This document shows, one piece after another, positions 22,840 to 34,354 of a stretch of DNA of 64,000 nt. The notes below the pieces were generated by a model. That model worked only from the letters and a program-made list of their open reading frames with translations, made no database searches and was not told the origin of the DNA. A program made the translations under genes and the position numbers. The DNA lies in NCBI GenBank assembly GCA_928212115.1, contig CAKMRJ010003334.1, positions 98,496,851 through 98,560,850 of the forward strand. The letters run 5' to 3'. Source of the stretch: Lactuca virosa. Lineage: Eukaryota > Streptophyta > Magnoliopsida > Asterales > Asteraceae. The first letter of the stretch is position 1, and every line of letters begins with the position of its first letter.

Positions 22840-24004
22840 CTAAAAAAGCCAATTAACGGTAATGTTCCCAAGCCAAACAAAGAGGGGAAACTGTGCTAAC
22901 GCGATAAAAAGCAGCAGATAATGATGCCTGCTGGAATCAAAACTTCTAACCTCTGAGAAAAGGACACGTTTCATTGTTTTCACCAAAAAGATTCCCATAC
23001 AGAGACAAGTCCATGGCATCAAGAAGTAGTAGGAGTAGGACATGATGATTCTGCCAAAAACCGCCAGGCATAATCCAGCGAACGCATACCCAGCGTAAGC
23101 TACGATGTCCAGCAGAGGTGCCTCTGCACCACCCAATGAAAATAACGACATTTTTAGAAGTGAAACCTGTAAAAACCAACCCACTATTCCCTTCATGAAC
23201 AGCCAGTTCAATGCTTCTGGGGTAAACCTGTAAATTAATAATAGATGTTAATTTTGTTTGATCCATTGGCAATAAAATACAACCCATTTTGCATAAACGG
23301 GTCATAATTTTGTTCTCTTACGCCTCAATGTAACTTAAAATAACATGCTACAGTATCATGTGATTAAGCTTATACTTACTTTCCTTGAAGTCCCAATGAG
23401 AAGCCAGCAAGAACAACATATGTACCAAAAGCCATTAATGGGATATACAGATCTGGAGCATTGATATCATAAATGGGAGGCTTATATGATAGCCTACCCC
23501 CTACTGGCTCAGTAATTCTTGTCCAATGACCCTGAAAATGACAAACAAAACCACCAAAATGTATAAGTTACACATACACAGAAGAAGATGAAAATGAGAG
23601 CAGACAGGGTCATAATATAAGCTGCTAAGCTACCACTTACCCTGTGAAGAAAGGGGAATAGAACAACCTTCAATTTGTTCCTCACATAATGGTCGTTGAC
23701 TTGGAAATAATATTGTGGATCAGAGAAGTATCTACTAATCTGTGAAAATATGTACAATTTGAGAGTAAGAACATGCAATGGAAAATGGAAATATAATCAA
23801 ATCATGGAAATTGCTGTTTTTAATGTTACTTACATTACTTTGCACGTATTCGGAGCTTGAACCTAAGATTTTTTCTCCATAGGCACCAAGTCCACCTCTG
23901 ATTAGTCCTGAACTGGCACCATAAAATGGATTCCCAAATGGAGTTTGTGGTGTACTAACTGGTGGTCTTGGCACCCCAGATGGGTTTCCAAGATTATCAT
24001 ACAT
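22840..24004 (-). CDS. YIF1: YIF1/HRF1-family Golgi-ER membrane protein
   Basis: Encodes a 269-residue protein typical of plant YIF1, a partner of YIP1 in ER-Golgi vesicle transport. Four coding exons, all with GT..AG junctions: 24004-23834 (57 codons), 23739-23641 (33), 23531-23380 and 23227-22840; the total of 810 bases keeps frame to a TAG stop. The start MYDNLGN matches the family N-terminus. Residues 1-60 are a Gly/Pro-rich cytosolic tail with the conserved GLIRGGLGAYGEKILGSSSEYVQSN block. Residues 58-100 hold ISRYFSDPQYYFQVNDHYV. From about residue 118 there are several hydrophobic segments (LMAFGTYVVLAGFSLGL, GIVGWFLQVSLL, AYAGYAFAGLCLAVFGRII, LMPWTCLCMGIFLV, YLLLFIALAQFPLFVWLG), giving about five membrane spans. 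An acceptor at about 24015 implies an upstream non-coding exon. No damage is seen. Confidence 0.96.
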
Positions 24005-25100
24005 GTTCAATGATCTGAAAAGAAGAGAAAATGATGTGACACTGATACATGCATTGCATACAGCAGATTCTGAGAAGGAAAAAGAACACAAGTCTAACAT
24101 AAACATTTCTTATAAGATACAGTTGAGTGAATACGGGCATATGCTATGTAGACCCACAATTATGCACATTTAGTTCTAATTTCAATAAAAAAAAATACAG
24201 GATTACTTACCATGGATGGATGGGAGCATGGAGGAAAAACAGACAGGATTACAAGAAATTCTAGATGGAACACAAGTTCACCTTTTAGCTACAGATGCAC
24301 AAAAGTTATATTCTTAAGCAGGATGAAAAACATTGACCGAACAAACTACTCTTGTAAAGCAATTTGTTACTGATAATTTTGGTTTGCATAATCTTCCACT
24401 TAACTTTTACCTAGGAAGTGTCTGGTATGAATGTCATAAATTCTAGCTCATGTTCTACATTCAAGATAGATGACAGGCCTGGACATTTGTGATCAAGTTA
24501 GGTGGCTTTAGAATTCAAGACTGCTATGTATATGTCAGTCTACTTGGATCGAGCATGTGGTAAACCCATGGAACCGTTTTTGATAATACAGATACTTCTA
24601 CCAATAACTATATTCGCAATTATCAACGACAACTACAAAATCATGCCAATGTTGAACTCAAAACTCGCACAAATTCGAAACACGTTTGACGCCAAGAATC
24701 CAAATAGTATAAAATACATATAGATCACCATTCTTATAGATTAAAGATATTCGGCTGATTTAACATTCGATTTGAACAGATTGATACAGTTTCATAAAAT
24801 ATAAAACTGAAAGGCCGCGCAAAGTACAACGATTTCGTGATCTACAAGCTAATACTACAAATCCTTGAAAATTCGTCGCAACTTATCATGAAATCGAAGA
24901 GTAAGATATGTAATAACTGATAAAAGGAGAGGTTATAACTTATAAGTGACAATTAAAAAAATACATCTATGTGGATGGAAAAAAAACGAACCAGATGAAC
25001 TATCCGGCGATGAGAGATTGAATCACGTAAGATTCCGATGTCCGATGTAGGCCGCGTTAGTGGTGGTGGTCGACGGAGAGAGTAGCAGATCTGATAAAAT
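24005..25100 (-). promoter_or_regulatory. 5' UTR exon/intron and promoter of YIF1
   Basis: A pyrimidine tract and AG acceptor lie just before the start codon (minus strand TTCTCTTCTTTTCAG, ending at about 24015), showing a leader intron. A plausible non-coding first exon is around 24990-25080 (minus strand, CTCTCTCCGTCGACC..), with a possible CATCTG/GTTCG donor near 24990. The transcription start is not certain. Confidence 0.5.
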
Positions 25101-28100
25101 TGGGGCTTCAGATCCTTGTGGCGGAGGGCTTGTAATTTCCTTTTGTAAAGCGGGGGCTATATTGTAATATTGGAATATGAACTGGAAATTGGAATTGCCT
25201 CGAAGCATACTAGAAGTTCAATTTACACCCTTTATTTTCAAAAAAGGTTCAAATGCACCCTTCGTGGAGACTATAAGAACTCTAATATCAATTTTACAAA
25301 ATAAATGGCAATTTTGAGAAAAATTGTCTAAAACTTATCATTTTAATCAAACCTCTCATTTTTTTTTAATGTTTTTAAGATTAATCCTAAAATTTAATAC
25401 ATAAATTAGAGGTAATCAAGATTACAATATAAACATATTCCCAAAAAAAAGGACACATAGAAAAATTGGATGTTCATTCACATGTCTCTTTTGTTTCCGT
25501 TCTTCCGTCGTTCCAATATCTTTGTTCTTTTCATCATGATTTTACTTCAATCATATAATTCTTTTATGGGTTTTACAGTAACCATTATTAAATCATAATC
25601 GAGCCATAATGTCGCAATGATACAAACTTCAACAATTTGATTTGGATATCCTAAGAAAAATACACACTTGTTGTTTGTTTGTTTGTTGCTTCTAGAATGG
25701 GTTTTGTTGACATCTTTTTTAGTTGATTATGCCTTGAATATTGTCAAGAAACAATAATGGCACGTATGTTGGTATCTAATATCTAAGATTAGCCAATATA
25801 ATTGCTATAAAGATGTTTGATTAACTCATCAGTTGCTTCTTGTTTATAATGCCTGAAATAGTCCTGTAAACTGGGTTGAAACTTTTGATCTTATGAAGGT
25901 GTTGATTTTTTTTTTCAGAACTCTATCATGAGAACTTGATAAATGATACATGAGATATTCATTCAGGTTAACCTTTTGATGAATATGTTACTGACACTCA
26001 TTGCCACTAATCCAAAACATATCCAACTTATATTATTAGTATATTTTGATTTGGTTGTGTTTAGCCTCTAAACTAACATGTCTTGACTTTGGGTGATGAT
26101 ATCGTATGAAAAATATATCTTAGACGTATCCTTGAAAATGATTATGCCATCGATAATCTTGGATGACTAGACTATCTCATTATTTATATTCAAATAATAA
26201 ATTTGATATTAACAGAATAGAAGACAATTACTTATATACCCTTATTTTATCTATTACTTCCTTAAATGATCAGAATTTGCCAAACACTAGTTTCCATAAA
26301 TACTACATCATGTGACACTTTTTATTACACTTGGTTATCTTAATTGATTTTTTGCTCCTTAAAGTTCTTATTGTATGATATCATCACATACAACACCAGT
26401 AAGTCTCCATGTTAATTCATTAAGTAAAGGAAAAAAACAAAAGAAAGTTCATCAAATTACCAAAAGGAAGGGGTGTTTGTGAAAGATCTATTATGCCCAA
26501 GAGTCATTATAAAATAATATTGCTAATAATATATGATCATATAATGTTACACCATATAGCAAATTATCGTCAATTGATTATTTATTAGTATAATTTGATT
26601 ATTAATAAATATATCAACATATGTATTTAATTGGAAAATTATTATTTCATGAAAATAATATTTTACTAATTGAGAATTTATTATTTGTGGAAATAATATT
26701 TATTGGAGAAATAAAAACTTATGAAATATATCATAAAGTATGGTTATTTATAAGTTATATTTATATCTTAATAAACTAGTTCAATTTATATAAAACATAG
26801 TTTTATATAAAATAACATATTTATATATGGCTAGTTATATAAAAGTGTGTTTTATCTATATATCTATATATATATATTATATATATATATTATATATATA
26901 TCTATATATATATATATCAACTAGCCAAGGGACAAGCTTCTTTTATGTTTTGTTGTCTTGCATATTTTCGAAAATATGAAGAGACCAAGCATGTCTGATG
27001 TTGTTTTTGCTTTATGATTTCCCTTTGCTTTTTGGTCATTATATAAAAGAGAGCATGGAAGGGTTTTGATACACTTCTTGCAAGTCTCATTCTCCTTCTT
27101 CTTTGAAGCCAAAACCGTGAGCATGAGAGGCTCAAAGGGGCTGCCAAATTTCGAGCTTTGCAAGCTCCTTTTCTCCTCCATTCTCTTGCATTTGATGTTT
27201 AAAGAATGTCCCTTTTGGTGCTTCACATTTGAACATACATTTGGTATATATTTCAAAGGCTTATGAACAACAAATTGCAAGTGAATACTAACATGTTTTG
27301 ATGGTTCTACTCTTGCTTGGTGGATACTTGTAGAGAACTCTTGTTTTAGAGTTTCATGTCACACTTCATCAACTTCCAACCTCCCATGAGGATCAAAGTC
27401 TTCAAAGGTTGTTATGCTTTTCCTTCTATGGTTGTTTTAATATTTCTAACTTTTGCAAGATGATTCTTGGTGGGTAAAATAGTTTTAGTTTTATTCAACA
27501 TTTTTAAAGCTTCCGTTGTCAATTTTACCAGTTGTGAAACCAGATTTTTGAATAAAAACCCAACAGTTTGAACATTTTGACCATGAAAATTTGAGTTTTG
27601 TAGAATGACCAAGGGATCCGTAGAGGGGCTCTGCGGAAGCCTTTTACCTTTTGAGGAATGTGAATAGTAACGGGGAATTGAGGTGGGAGGGGAAAAAGAC
27701 ACACAAAAAAACGGCTTGTTGCATACTTTTGCAGAGGGGGCTTTACGGAAAGGTTGTTGAGGCTCTGCGGATCTGTTCTTCATCAACACACCTCTAAAGA
27801 ACTGTTCTTTGCCTAACCATGACAAAAATCGGGATTGCCTCACCATCCTCGTGTTCTGCCCTTCGTCGACATATCTTCTTCGTCTTCTTCCCTTCGTTCC
27901 GCAGCAAAGCCTCAACATCCCTTCCAAAAATTCGTCACTTCTACAGCCAACAAAGTGAGAACCAGCTTTTTTTGTATGATTTTACAATTTTACCCCTTCC
28001 ACCTCATTTCCGCATAACTATTCACTTTCCTCAGAATGATTAAGCCTTCCGCAGAGCACCCTTTGCGGAAGTGATGGTCATTTACCAAAATAGATTTTTT

Positions 28101-28412
28101 ATGGTCAAAATCTTCAAACCCTCCATTCCCTTTTGGTTATTTGCCGAATTTTCTAAAAATGCAATACAATATATCTTAGAGAAATGTGGAATTTTAATGA
28201 AATTGTATGGGACAAAAGCAACAATTTTTTGTGCCACTCTTAAGTTGAACAAAATGAGATAGACTTACTCTCCTATCTCTAAAAAAGACATAATGTCCTC
28301 CTCATCTTTACTCTCCATCTCTCATAACAATAGGTAATTTTAGTGAAATGTGATATTTTGCTACAAACCCCAAAAAGAATCCGAGAAAAACATGATTTAA
28401 TCTCTTGTCTAA
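25101..28412. other. Intergenic region with possible LTR fragments
   Basis: No convincing gene. 25250-26500 shows nothing recognisable. A TA-rich microsatellite lies at 26860-26917. 26995-27400 has LTR-like promoter layout (TATATAAAAGAGAGCATGG near 27039, then a CT-rich leader), perhaps a copia LTR fragment. 27600-28075 carries repeated CTCTGCGGA / CTTCCGCAGAG motifs of the kind clustered in other LTRs here. A 171-codon minus-strand frame (27412-27927) crosses these motifs, has no domain and is probably not a gene. Confidence 0.4.
26860..26917. repeat. TA-rich microsatellite
   Basis: Imperfect TA/TATC repeat. Confidence 0.85.
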
Positions 28413-29270
28413 TTAAAACTCGAGAGGAAGAATAGCACTTCGGGATCCTCGTACATGTCCAAACGAGAAGAAAGGTCTCTTTGTTCTTGTAGCCTCTTCA
28501 TGATTACGTATGATATCTTGAACAGATAAATAAATATCACGATCAACTGCAGAATCCATCGAGAAAGATCTTCGAAGGGGTTGAATTGCAAGTTGCTCAT
28601 CATTCGTCTCCATGATTCTTTCAAAATGAGGCTTTCTCGATTCATTAGCCCCCTCGCCCAATTCAATTGTAACGAAATCTTCGTTGCTATTTGTTGGGCT
28701 CGATTCCGGATCTTGAGGCGAAGAAGTGGGCCCAATCGTATCCGTTAGACACCGGATCGTACCCGAAATGTTGAATCGACAAATCGGGCAATTGGGATTG
28801 TTCCTAAGCCAAATGTCGATACAATGCAAATGGAATCCATGGTTGCAGCTTGGAAGAACTCTCAATGTCTCCAAATCTTGAAACTCATTCAAGCAAACCA
28901 CACATTTATGCAATCTTTTGTTCTCCTTGTCTCTTTTGCTATACTGACAAACGGGTATTTGTCGGATTAGTGATTCGTCGAGCCCGGTGATCTGCCATGC
29001 CGGAGTTGAGTAAACTGATGGTGGTTCTTCTGACGTGGTGGTCCGGGATGTCATGAATTGGATTAAAGGGTAACAGCATTTGGTGATCAAGAAGTAGCAA
29101 AGGAGCAAGAAAGTGATTGCAGTGATGCAGGCTATTGCGATGGCTAGCAGAGGGAATCCGGTGGCGGTTGTTGCCGGAAAAGATGGTGGTTGGAAGGTTG
29201 AGTTCTGGTGGTTCTTGATTGAACGGTGGTCAGAGCTGTAGACTAACTTGTGTATAGACTTAAACTCCAT
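28413..29270 (-). CDS. RING-H2 finger protein, ATL family E3 ligase
   Basis: Single-exon gene of 285 residues, as usual for the plant ATL family of membrane-anchored E3 ubiquitin ligases. An N-terminal region precedes one hydrophobic segment at residues 39-63 (PLLAIAIACITAITFLLLCYF). The GLD motif is at 96-98. A RING-H2 domain spans 123-164 with ligands C123, C126, C142, H144, H147, C150, C161, C164 and the conserved Trp 154 before the last pair, predicting an E2-binding, zinc-binding ligase. The C-terminal 120 residues are Ser/Glu-rich with an RRSFSMDS segment, seen in relatives and possibly phosphorylated. The start at 29270 gives the expected N-terminus. Many ATL genes are stress-induced; that is family knowledge. 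Substrate unknown. Confidence 0.95.
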   Translation of the reverse strand: MEFKSIHKLVYSSDHRSIKNHQNSTFQPPSFPATTATGFPLLAIAIACITAITFLLLCYFLITKCCYPLIQFMTSRTTTSEEPPSVYSTPAWQITGLDESLIRQIPVCQYSKRDKENKRLHKCVVCLNEFQDLETLRVLPSCNHGFHLHCIDIWLRNNPNCPICRFNISGTIRCLTDTIGPTSSPQDPESSPTNSNEDFVTIELGEGANESRKPHFERIMETNDEQLAIQPLRRSFSMDSAVDRDIYLSVQDIIRNHEEATRTKRPFFSFGHVRGSRSAILPLEF

Positions 29271-29520
29271 TTGTAGATAAATCTCTAGAGGTTTTACTGA
29301 ATTCGTTTCTTTTCTTTATACAAACAACACATACTTGCTTGTTTGATGTAGAAACATTGAATATGTGTTTTTATGTTCCAGGCTCCTTTGGGGCCTGGGG
29401 TTAGTTTAATGAAACTAAGAAACCAATTTATTTAAAGAACATAACATAATAATTGATTAATGGTTAGATTGCCCCTACAATGGGGACTCATATCATTACC
29501 AGCGTGGGTAACCGCTTGAG

Positions 29521-29654
<134 letters not shown>

Positions 29655-29769
29655 GATGAGCTTTAAAACCGGAACCAGTTTTCCTATATTATAAGAACCG
29701 GGAACCGGACCGCCGGTTCCAGTTCCTGTCCCGGTTTTTCGGTTATTTTTCAAACTAGAAATTGAAATA

Positions 29770-30390
29770 TTATAGATGATATGTTATCTTCCGAAGCTTG
29801 TAAATGATTCAACATTTAACCAAATTATGATTTTTTTTTACATTGTAAATTGAAGTACAAACACTAAATTACATGATGAAAAAAGAATCAAGTAATTCCG
29901 ACTTCATATGAGTGAGTTATGCGCATTTTAAAAACGGGACAAATTTTAAAAAAAAATGTTGAAACAGAAAATTCGCAGCATTGATATGCTGTCTTCCGAA
30001 GTCTATAATTGATTTAATATCTAACCAAAATATGTGTTTTTATAGTCTAAAATGAATTACAAATTCTAAATTACATGCTGGAAAAAAATTAAGTAATTCT
30101 AACGTCATATGAATGAGTTATGCACATTTAAAAAAAATGGGACAAATTTAAAAAAAAAAACAAAAAAATGTTGAAATAGAGAAAACATAACATCAATATT
30201 CTTTTTTTCGGGCATGTGTCTGATTCAATATTTAACTAAAACATATGTTTGTACAGTCAAAAATGAATTACAAACTCCAAATTACATGTTGGAAAAAAAA
30301 ATCAAATAATTTCGACTTCATATAAGTGAGTTATGCACATTTTAAAAAACGGAAAATTTGTCAAAAAAAAAGATTTGCGGTCTCTAAGTA
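29770..30390. repeat. Three tandem copies of a ~205-bp unit
   Basis: Copies begin at about 29777, 29982 and 30190. Shared pieces are ATCTTCCGAAG, ATTCAA[C/T]AT[T/C]TAAC, AAATTACATG, AAGTAATTCCGACTTCATATGAGTGAGTTATGC and an AAAAACGGGACAAATTT tail. Divergence of around 15-25% implies an old array. Non-coding. Confidence 0.8.
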
Positions 30391-30478
30391 TTTTTTTATG
30401 CATTTTTATGATTTTTAAGGTTTTTTGTTTTCCATAGAACCTAAACCTATATATAGTTCTTGTAAAAACCTAAGTTGC

Positions 30479-30585
30479 ACGGAAACGGATACGGCAACAG
30501 GAAACGGATACGGAACGGAAACGGGAAACGGCAAAACTCAAAAATTCAAGATACGGATACGGCACAGATACGGCAATATAAAAAT
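30479..30585. repeat. GGAAACGG/GATACGG-rich arm (left)
   Basis: Dense repeats of GGAAACGG and GATACGGCA. The reverse complement of the same motif set occurs at 33293-33410 on the far side of the solo LTR, so the two stretches are arms of one interrupted inverted-repeat sequence. Confidence 0.65.
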
Positions 30586-30880
30586 ATGAAAAAACATATA
30601 TATATTAAAAAAATTCCAAAATATGTAAAGTTTATACATATCGATTTCTGATTTCTGAATTCACTGAATTCTTTCTTGTTCTTGAACGTCGACATCCAAG
30701 CGCGCAAGCAGCCAAGCAGTAAACTGTAAACGATAATATATGAAATTGATTAAAAATTGAAGGACTTAGGGAGGCGGCGATCGGTAAAAGACTAATAGTT
30801 GTAGGGTAATATCGTATAGCCCATTACACCATTATCCTATTTGGACTAAAGAAGCCCATGCAAAAAAAAGAAAAAAGAAA

Positions 30881-33281
30881 TGTAACACCCAAAATTTCAT
30901 TTGTTCTATGAAGGGCCAAAAGTGTAAATTTAGGAAAGGGACTCGACGAGTAGGTCCGTTTACTCGTCGAGTCGGAGCGGGATTCTATCGAGAATTAAGT
31001 GGTCAACTCGCCGAGTCGGCGGCTTGGACTCGACGAGTTGGTGCTGAAGAGAGAAAACCCTAATCCCGGGGGTTGTGCCCTATATAAAGCACATTATAAC
31101 CCACCCTCAGCCTCTTTGCTACCCTTTTGAGATCCAGAAACCCTAGAATCGAGTGAGCTTCCATTAATAGAGAGAATAGAGCCTTGGAGGAGAAAATCTT
31201 GGAAAGGGGCTTGAAGTTCAAGAGATTTGTTGCAAAGGAGTGGTGTAGATCCGGGATCTACTTCAGTTGGAGCATATATTGGAGGTATTAATCTGTTGCT
31301 TGGGCTATTTTTGTATCTAGATTTATTATCATTTGAGATTTGGGGCATTTTTGGTATGATTGTGAGTTATTTCGAGTTAGAGGCTTAGATCTGAGGTTGC
31401 TACTTCAGATCTAGGCTTGTGATGGTCCTTAATGTCATAAAGCTCCTGTCTAAGAGTTATTGGTGAAGCCCCTTTGTCATAAACCCTAGCCCTAGAGTGT
31501 TTTGGGCTTATATCTCCTTGGTTTCACGTAAAGTTTGCAACTTTATGTGAGGGTTAGGCTGTAGAAGAGTGGATCTATGGATTGGAGCCCCTGCATGGCT
31601 CGAAAAGCCTCTGTATGGATTGAGAACTGAAGAGACTCGGCGAGTCACATGGGTGTACTCGACGAGTTGTATGATCATGTGCATGGACTCGGCGAGTCGA
31701 AGAACAACTCGGCGAGTCTGTTGAAGATTGCCTTGGACTTGGCGAGTCTGTTCTTGGACTCGGCGAGTCAGGTCGCAGAACCCCTAACCTCTTCTGGTTA
31801 AGACGCAGATCAGTGAGTCGAGGGGTGACTCAGTGAGTTGGATAGGATGGGACTCGGAGATCGTTGGACTTGACGAGTCTTGGGGTGACTCGGCGAGTTG
31901 AGTCGTGTTCTAAGAATTTTCAGAGTATAAGGACTCGACGAGTCAACGGGTTGACTCGGCGAGTAGGGTCAGTCAGGAAGTTTGACTTTAGCCTGGACTT
32001 TGACTTTGACCTTCAAGGGTGTTAAGGTAATTGATTATTTATGTCAATGGTCCATTGATGGCAATAGGTGTTGGAGTTTGGAGCAGTGCTTCGGGTGTGT
32101 GCTTCCGTGGTTCGGTTCTTCATTTCAGGTGAGTTATCCTCACTGTACTCAAGGGTCTAAGGCACCAAGGCCGGCCCTTTGAATTGTTGTTTAGATCTTG
32201 TTATGTTATGTGATGATATGCTTGCTAGTATCATGGTAGATATGATCATGATATGAGGATATGCCTTGTTAGCTTAGTATCCTAGAGGAATGGATAGTTA
32301 AGTGATGGCTAGTTCTGTTGTATCAGCGCCCGGGTAGTTGGGTAGTGGTTATTTATAGACCTATAGTTGGTCTTGCCTTATGTATGCTGGAAGGAGGTTA
32401 CCTGTGGATTATGTATGTTGAGCAGTAGCAGAGGGTATTCCATCCCGGTAGGATGATAGGGCCCTAGTATTTTGGTTCTGTAGAGTGTTATGTGGTTGCC
32501 TGTTATGTGTGCATGTTTGCTAGTGTAGGGGCATTCCAACCCGATGGTTGTAGGCCAGGAGTATTCCATCCAGGTGGGATGATTGGACTCGTAGTAGGTT
32601 GGCATTCCAACCCGATGGTTGAGGGGCCTGGGGTATTCCATCCTGAGGGATGATTGGACCCATAGTAGTAGTTATTGTATGCATAGGAAGTGGGGCATAC
32701 CAACCCGATGGTTGTGGGCCAGGAGTATTCCATCCCGGTAGGATGATTGGACTCATAGTATGTTGGCATTCCAACCCGATGGTTGAGGGGCCTGGGGTAT
32801 TCCATCTTGCGAGATGATTGGACCCATAGTAGTTATTGTTGTATGTATAGGTGTATGGGCATTCCAACCCGATGGTTGTGGGCCGAGAGTATTATATCCC
32901 GGTAGGATGATTGGGCTCGTAGTATGTAGGCATTCCAACCCGATGGTTGAGGGCCAGGGGGGGTATTCCAACCGGAAGGTTGATTGGACCCATAGTATGT
33001 TGTTCTTTGCTGTATGCGTATGTTTATGTGTGTATGGGTGCTTTGGGGGAAACTCACTAAGCTTTCGGGCTTACAGTTGTGGTTTATTGTTTCAGGTGCT
33101 TCAGGAGATCGTGGCAAGGCAAAGGCGTGATCGTACCGCTCCTCATGTTTTATGATTTATGTGACATGGTTCTGGGGGATACTCTGATGTTTAAACTATT
33201 TTGAAAACAAGATGTATGAACTTAATGGTTTTTGAATGAAATAAAATATTTTAATTTGGCTCAAATTTTATGGGTGTTACA
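30881..33281 (+). mobile_element. Solo LTR, gypsy-type, TSD AGAAA
   Basis: 2401 bp from TGTAACACCC to GGGTGTTACA, flanked by perfect 5-bp duplications AGAAA (30876-30880 and 33282-33286). No internal coding part remains, so this is a solo LTR. Plus orientation is indicated by a TATA box (CCTATATAAAGC, 31079-31090). ACTCGNCGAGT palindromes lie upstream of it (30941-31037) and in a second cluster downstream (31630-31960). A higher-order tandem array occupies 32525-32965 and AACTCACTAAGC lies at 33051. Short frames within it are chance. Confidence 0.93.
32525..32965. repeat. Higher-order tandem array in solo LTR (~163-bp period)
   Basis: The core CCAACCCGATGGTTG occurs six times (about 32535, 32608, 32696, 32769, 32863, 32933). 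Two alternating subunit types of about 73 and 90 bases give a combined period of 161-167 bases in three copies. Each also carries GTATTCCATCC..GGATGATTGG. Confidence 0.88.
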
Positions 33282-33292
33282 AGAAAAAAATA

Positions 33293-33410
33293 GGAAACTT
33301 TGTGGAAACTTACCCGATACGTTTCTTGAAACCCTTGATACGTTCAAGAAACGTTTCCTGCCGTTTCCCTGCCGTTTCCGTTTCCTCCAAGTATCAGATA
33401 CAGGTACGGC
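33293..33410. repeat. CCGTTTCC-rich arm (right)
   Basis: Reverse-complement partner of 30479-30585 (CCGTTTCC, GATACGTTTC motifs, ending near GTACGGCTACTTG). Confidence 0.65.
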
Positions 33411-34354
33411 TACTTGAATACAAAACACCAATTATTGTGAGAACATGAGGACATTTTACAACCATTAGATTAAATAAATAGATGGTTAGGATAATTAAGT
33501 GTTTTCTATTTAAAAATAAAGGAAAAAAATTGGAAAATATCACAAATTAGCTGATAACGGGTTTGTGAGGGCATTTGGGTAAAAAACTAGGTTAAGTAAA
33601 TTAGGAAAAGGGTTTTCAGTTCGTATTTTTCACCGGTGAATCCGTCTTTCATATCCGTACGGATCTTCCAATTTTTGCTGAAGATATTATCTGATTTCAA
33701 CGTTGAATGCGATTCTAGTAAAGTTGATTCGGTAGTTGAGTATAAAAATCGTTGATTGTTCAACATAGCACATAATGAGGATTCTTCGATCAAACTCAAA
33801 AATGAAGGTTAACAAGTTCAGCAACACCTTTGAAGAAGCCATTAACCTTGATGACGACGATTTCGTGAACATTCATTCAGGTATTGCTCATTGATGTTCA
33901 AATACAAATGTATATTAGTTTCTGTTGTGAATACGACGACTGTTGGCTTTGTTTTTTAAATATAAATATAATATGCGTAAAATAGTTAAAAATCTAGATA
34001 CAAAATGTTTGTAGTTAGTTTCTTTGTTGAAGACGACGTATTCCAATTTTTTGTTGTTGATTTTTTTTAGGGTTTTGTTGAATACGACGACTATTATACT
34101 TGTGTGTTTGATGTTTTTTTTGTCTTTTTAATAATGATATTATAATCGTAATACAGTTAAGAATGTTGTTGTCGTTGTACCATGGAATCTAATTAGAATA
34201 ATGGCTAGTTTTTCAAGGGTTTTATATAGTATATAATAGGTAGTCTAATTTATTAACAATTTTTCTTTGTCATGTTTTGCAGGAGGTTCTAGTGTGGTGA
34301 TGCTCAGTAGGGAATCATTAGCAAAAAAGAAGGTGAAATGTCATTTTGAAAAAG

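Noticed and set aside
27412..27927. 171-codon frame with RRRRR segment
   Set aside because: No domain, low-complexity start, and it overlaps repeated CTCTGCGGA motifs typical of LTR sequence here.
32378..33155. Overlapping 70-115-codon frames rich in PSGWN and PIIP
   Set aside because: By-products of the 163-bp higher-order repeat inside a solo LTR.
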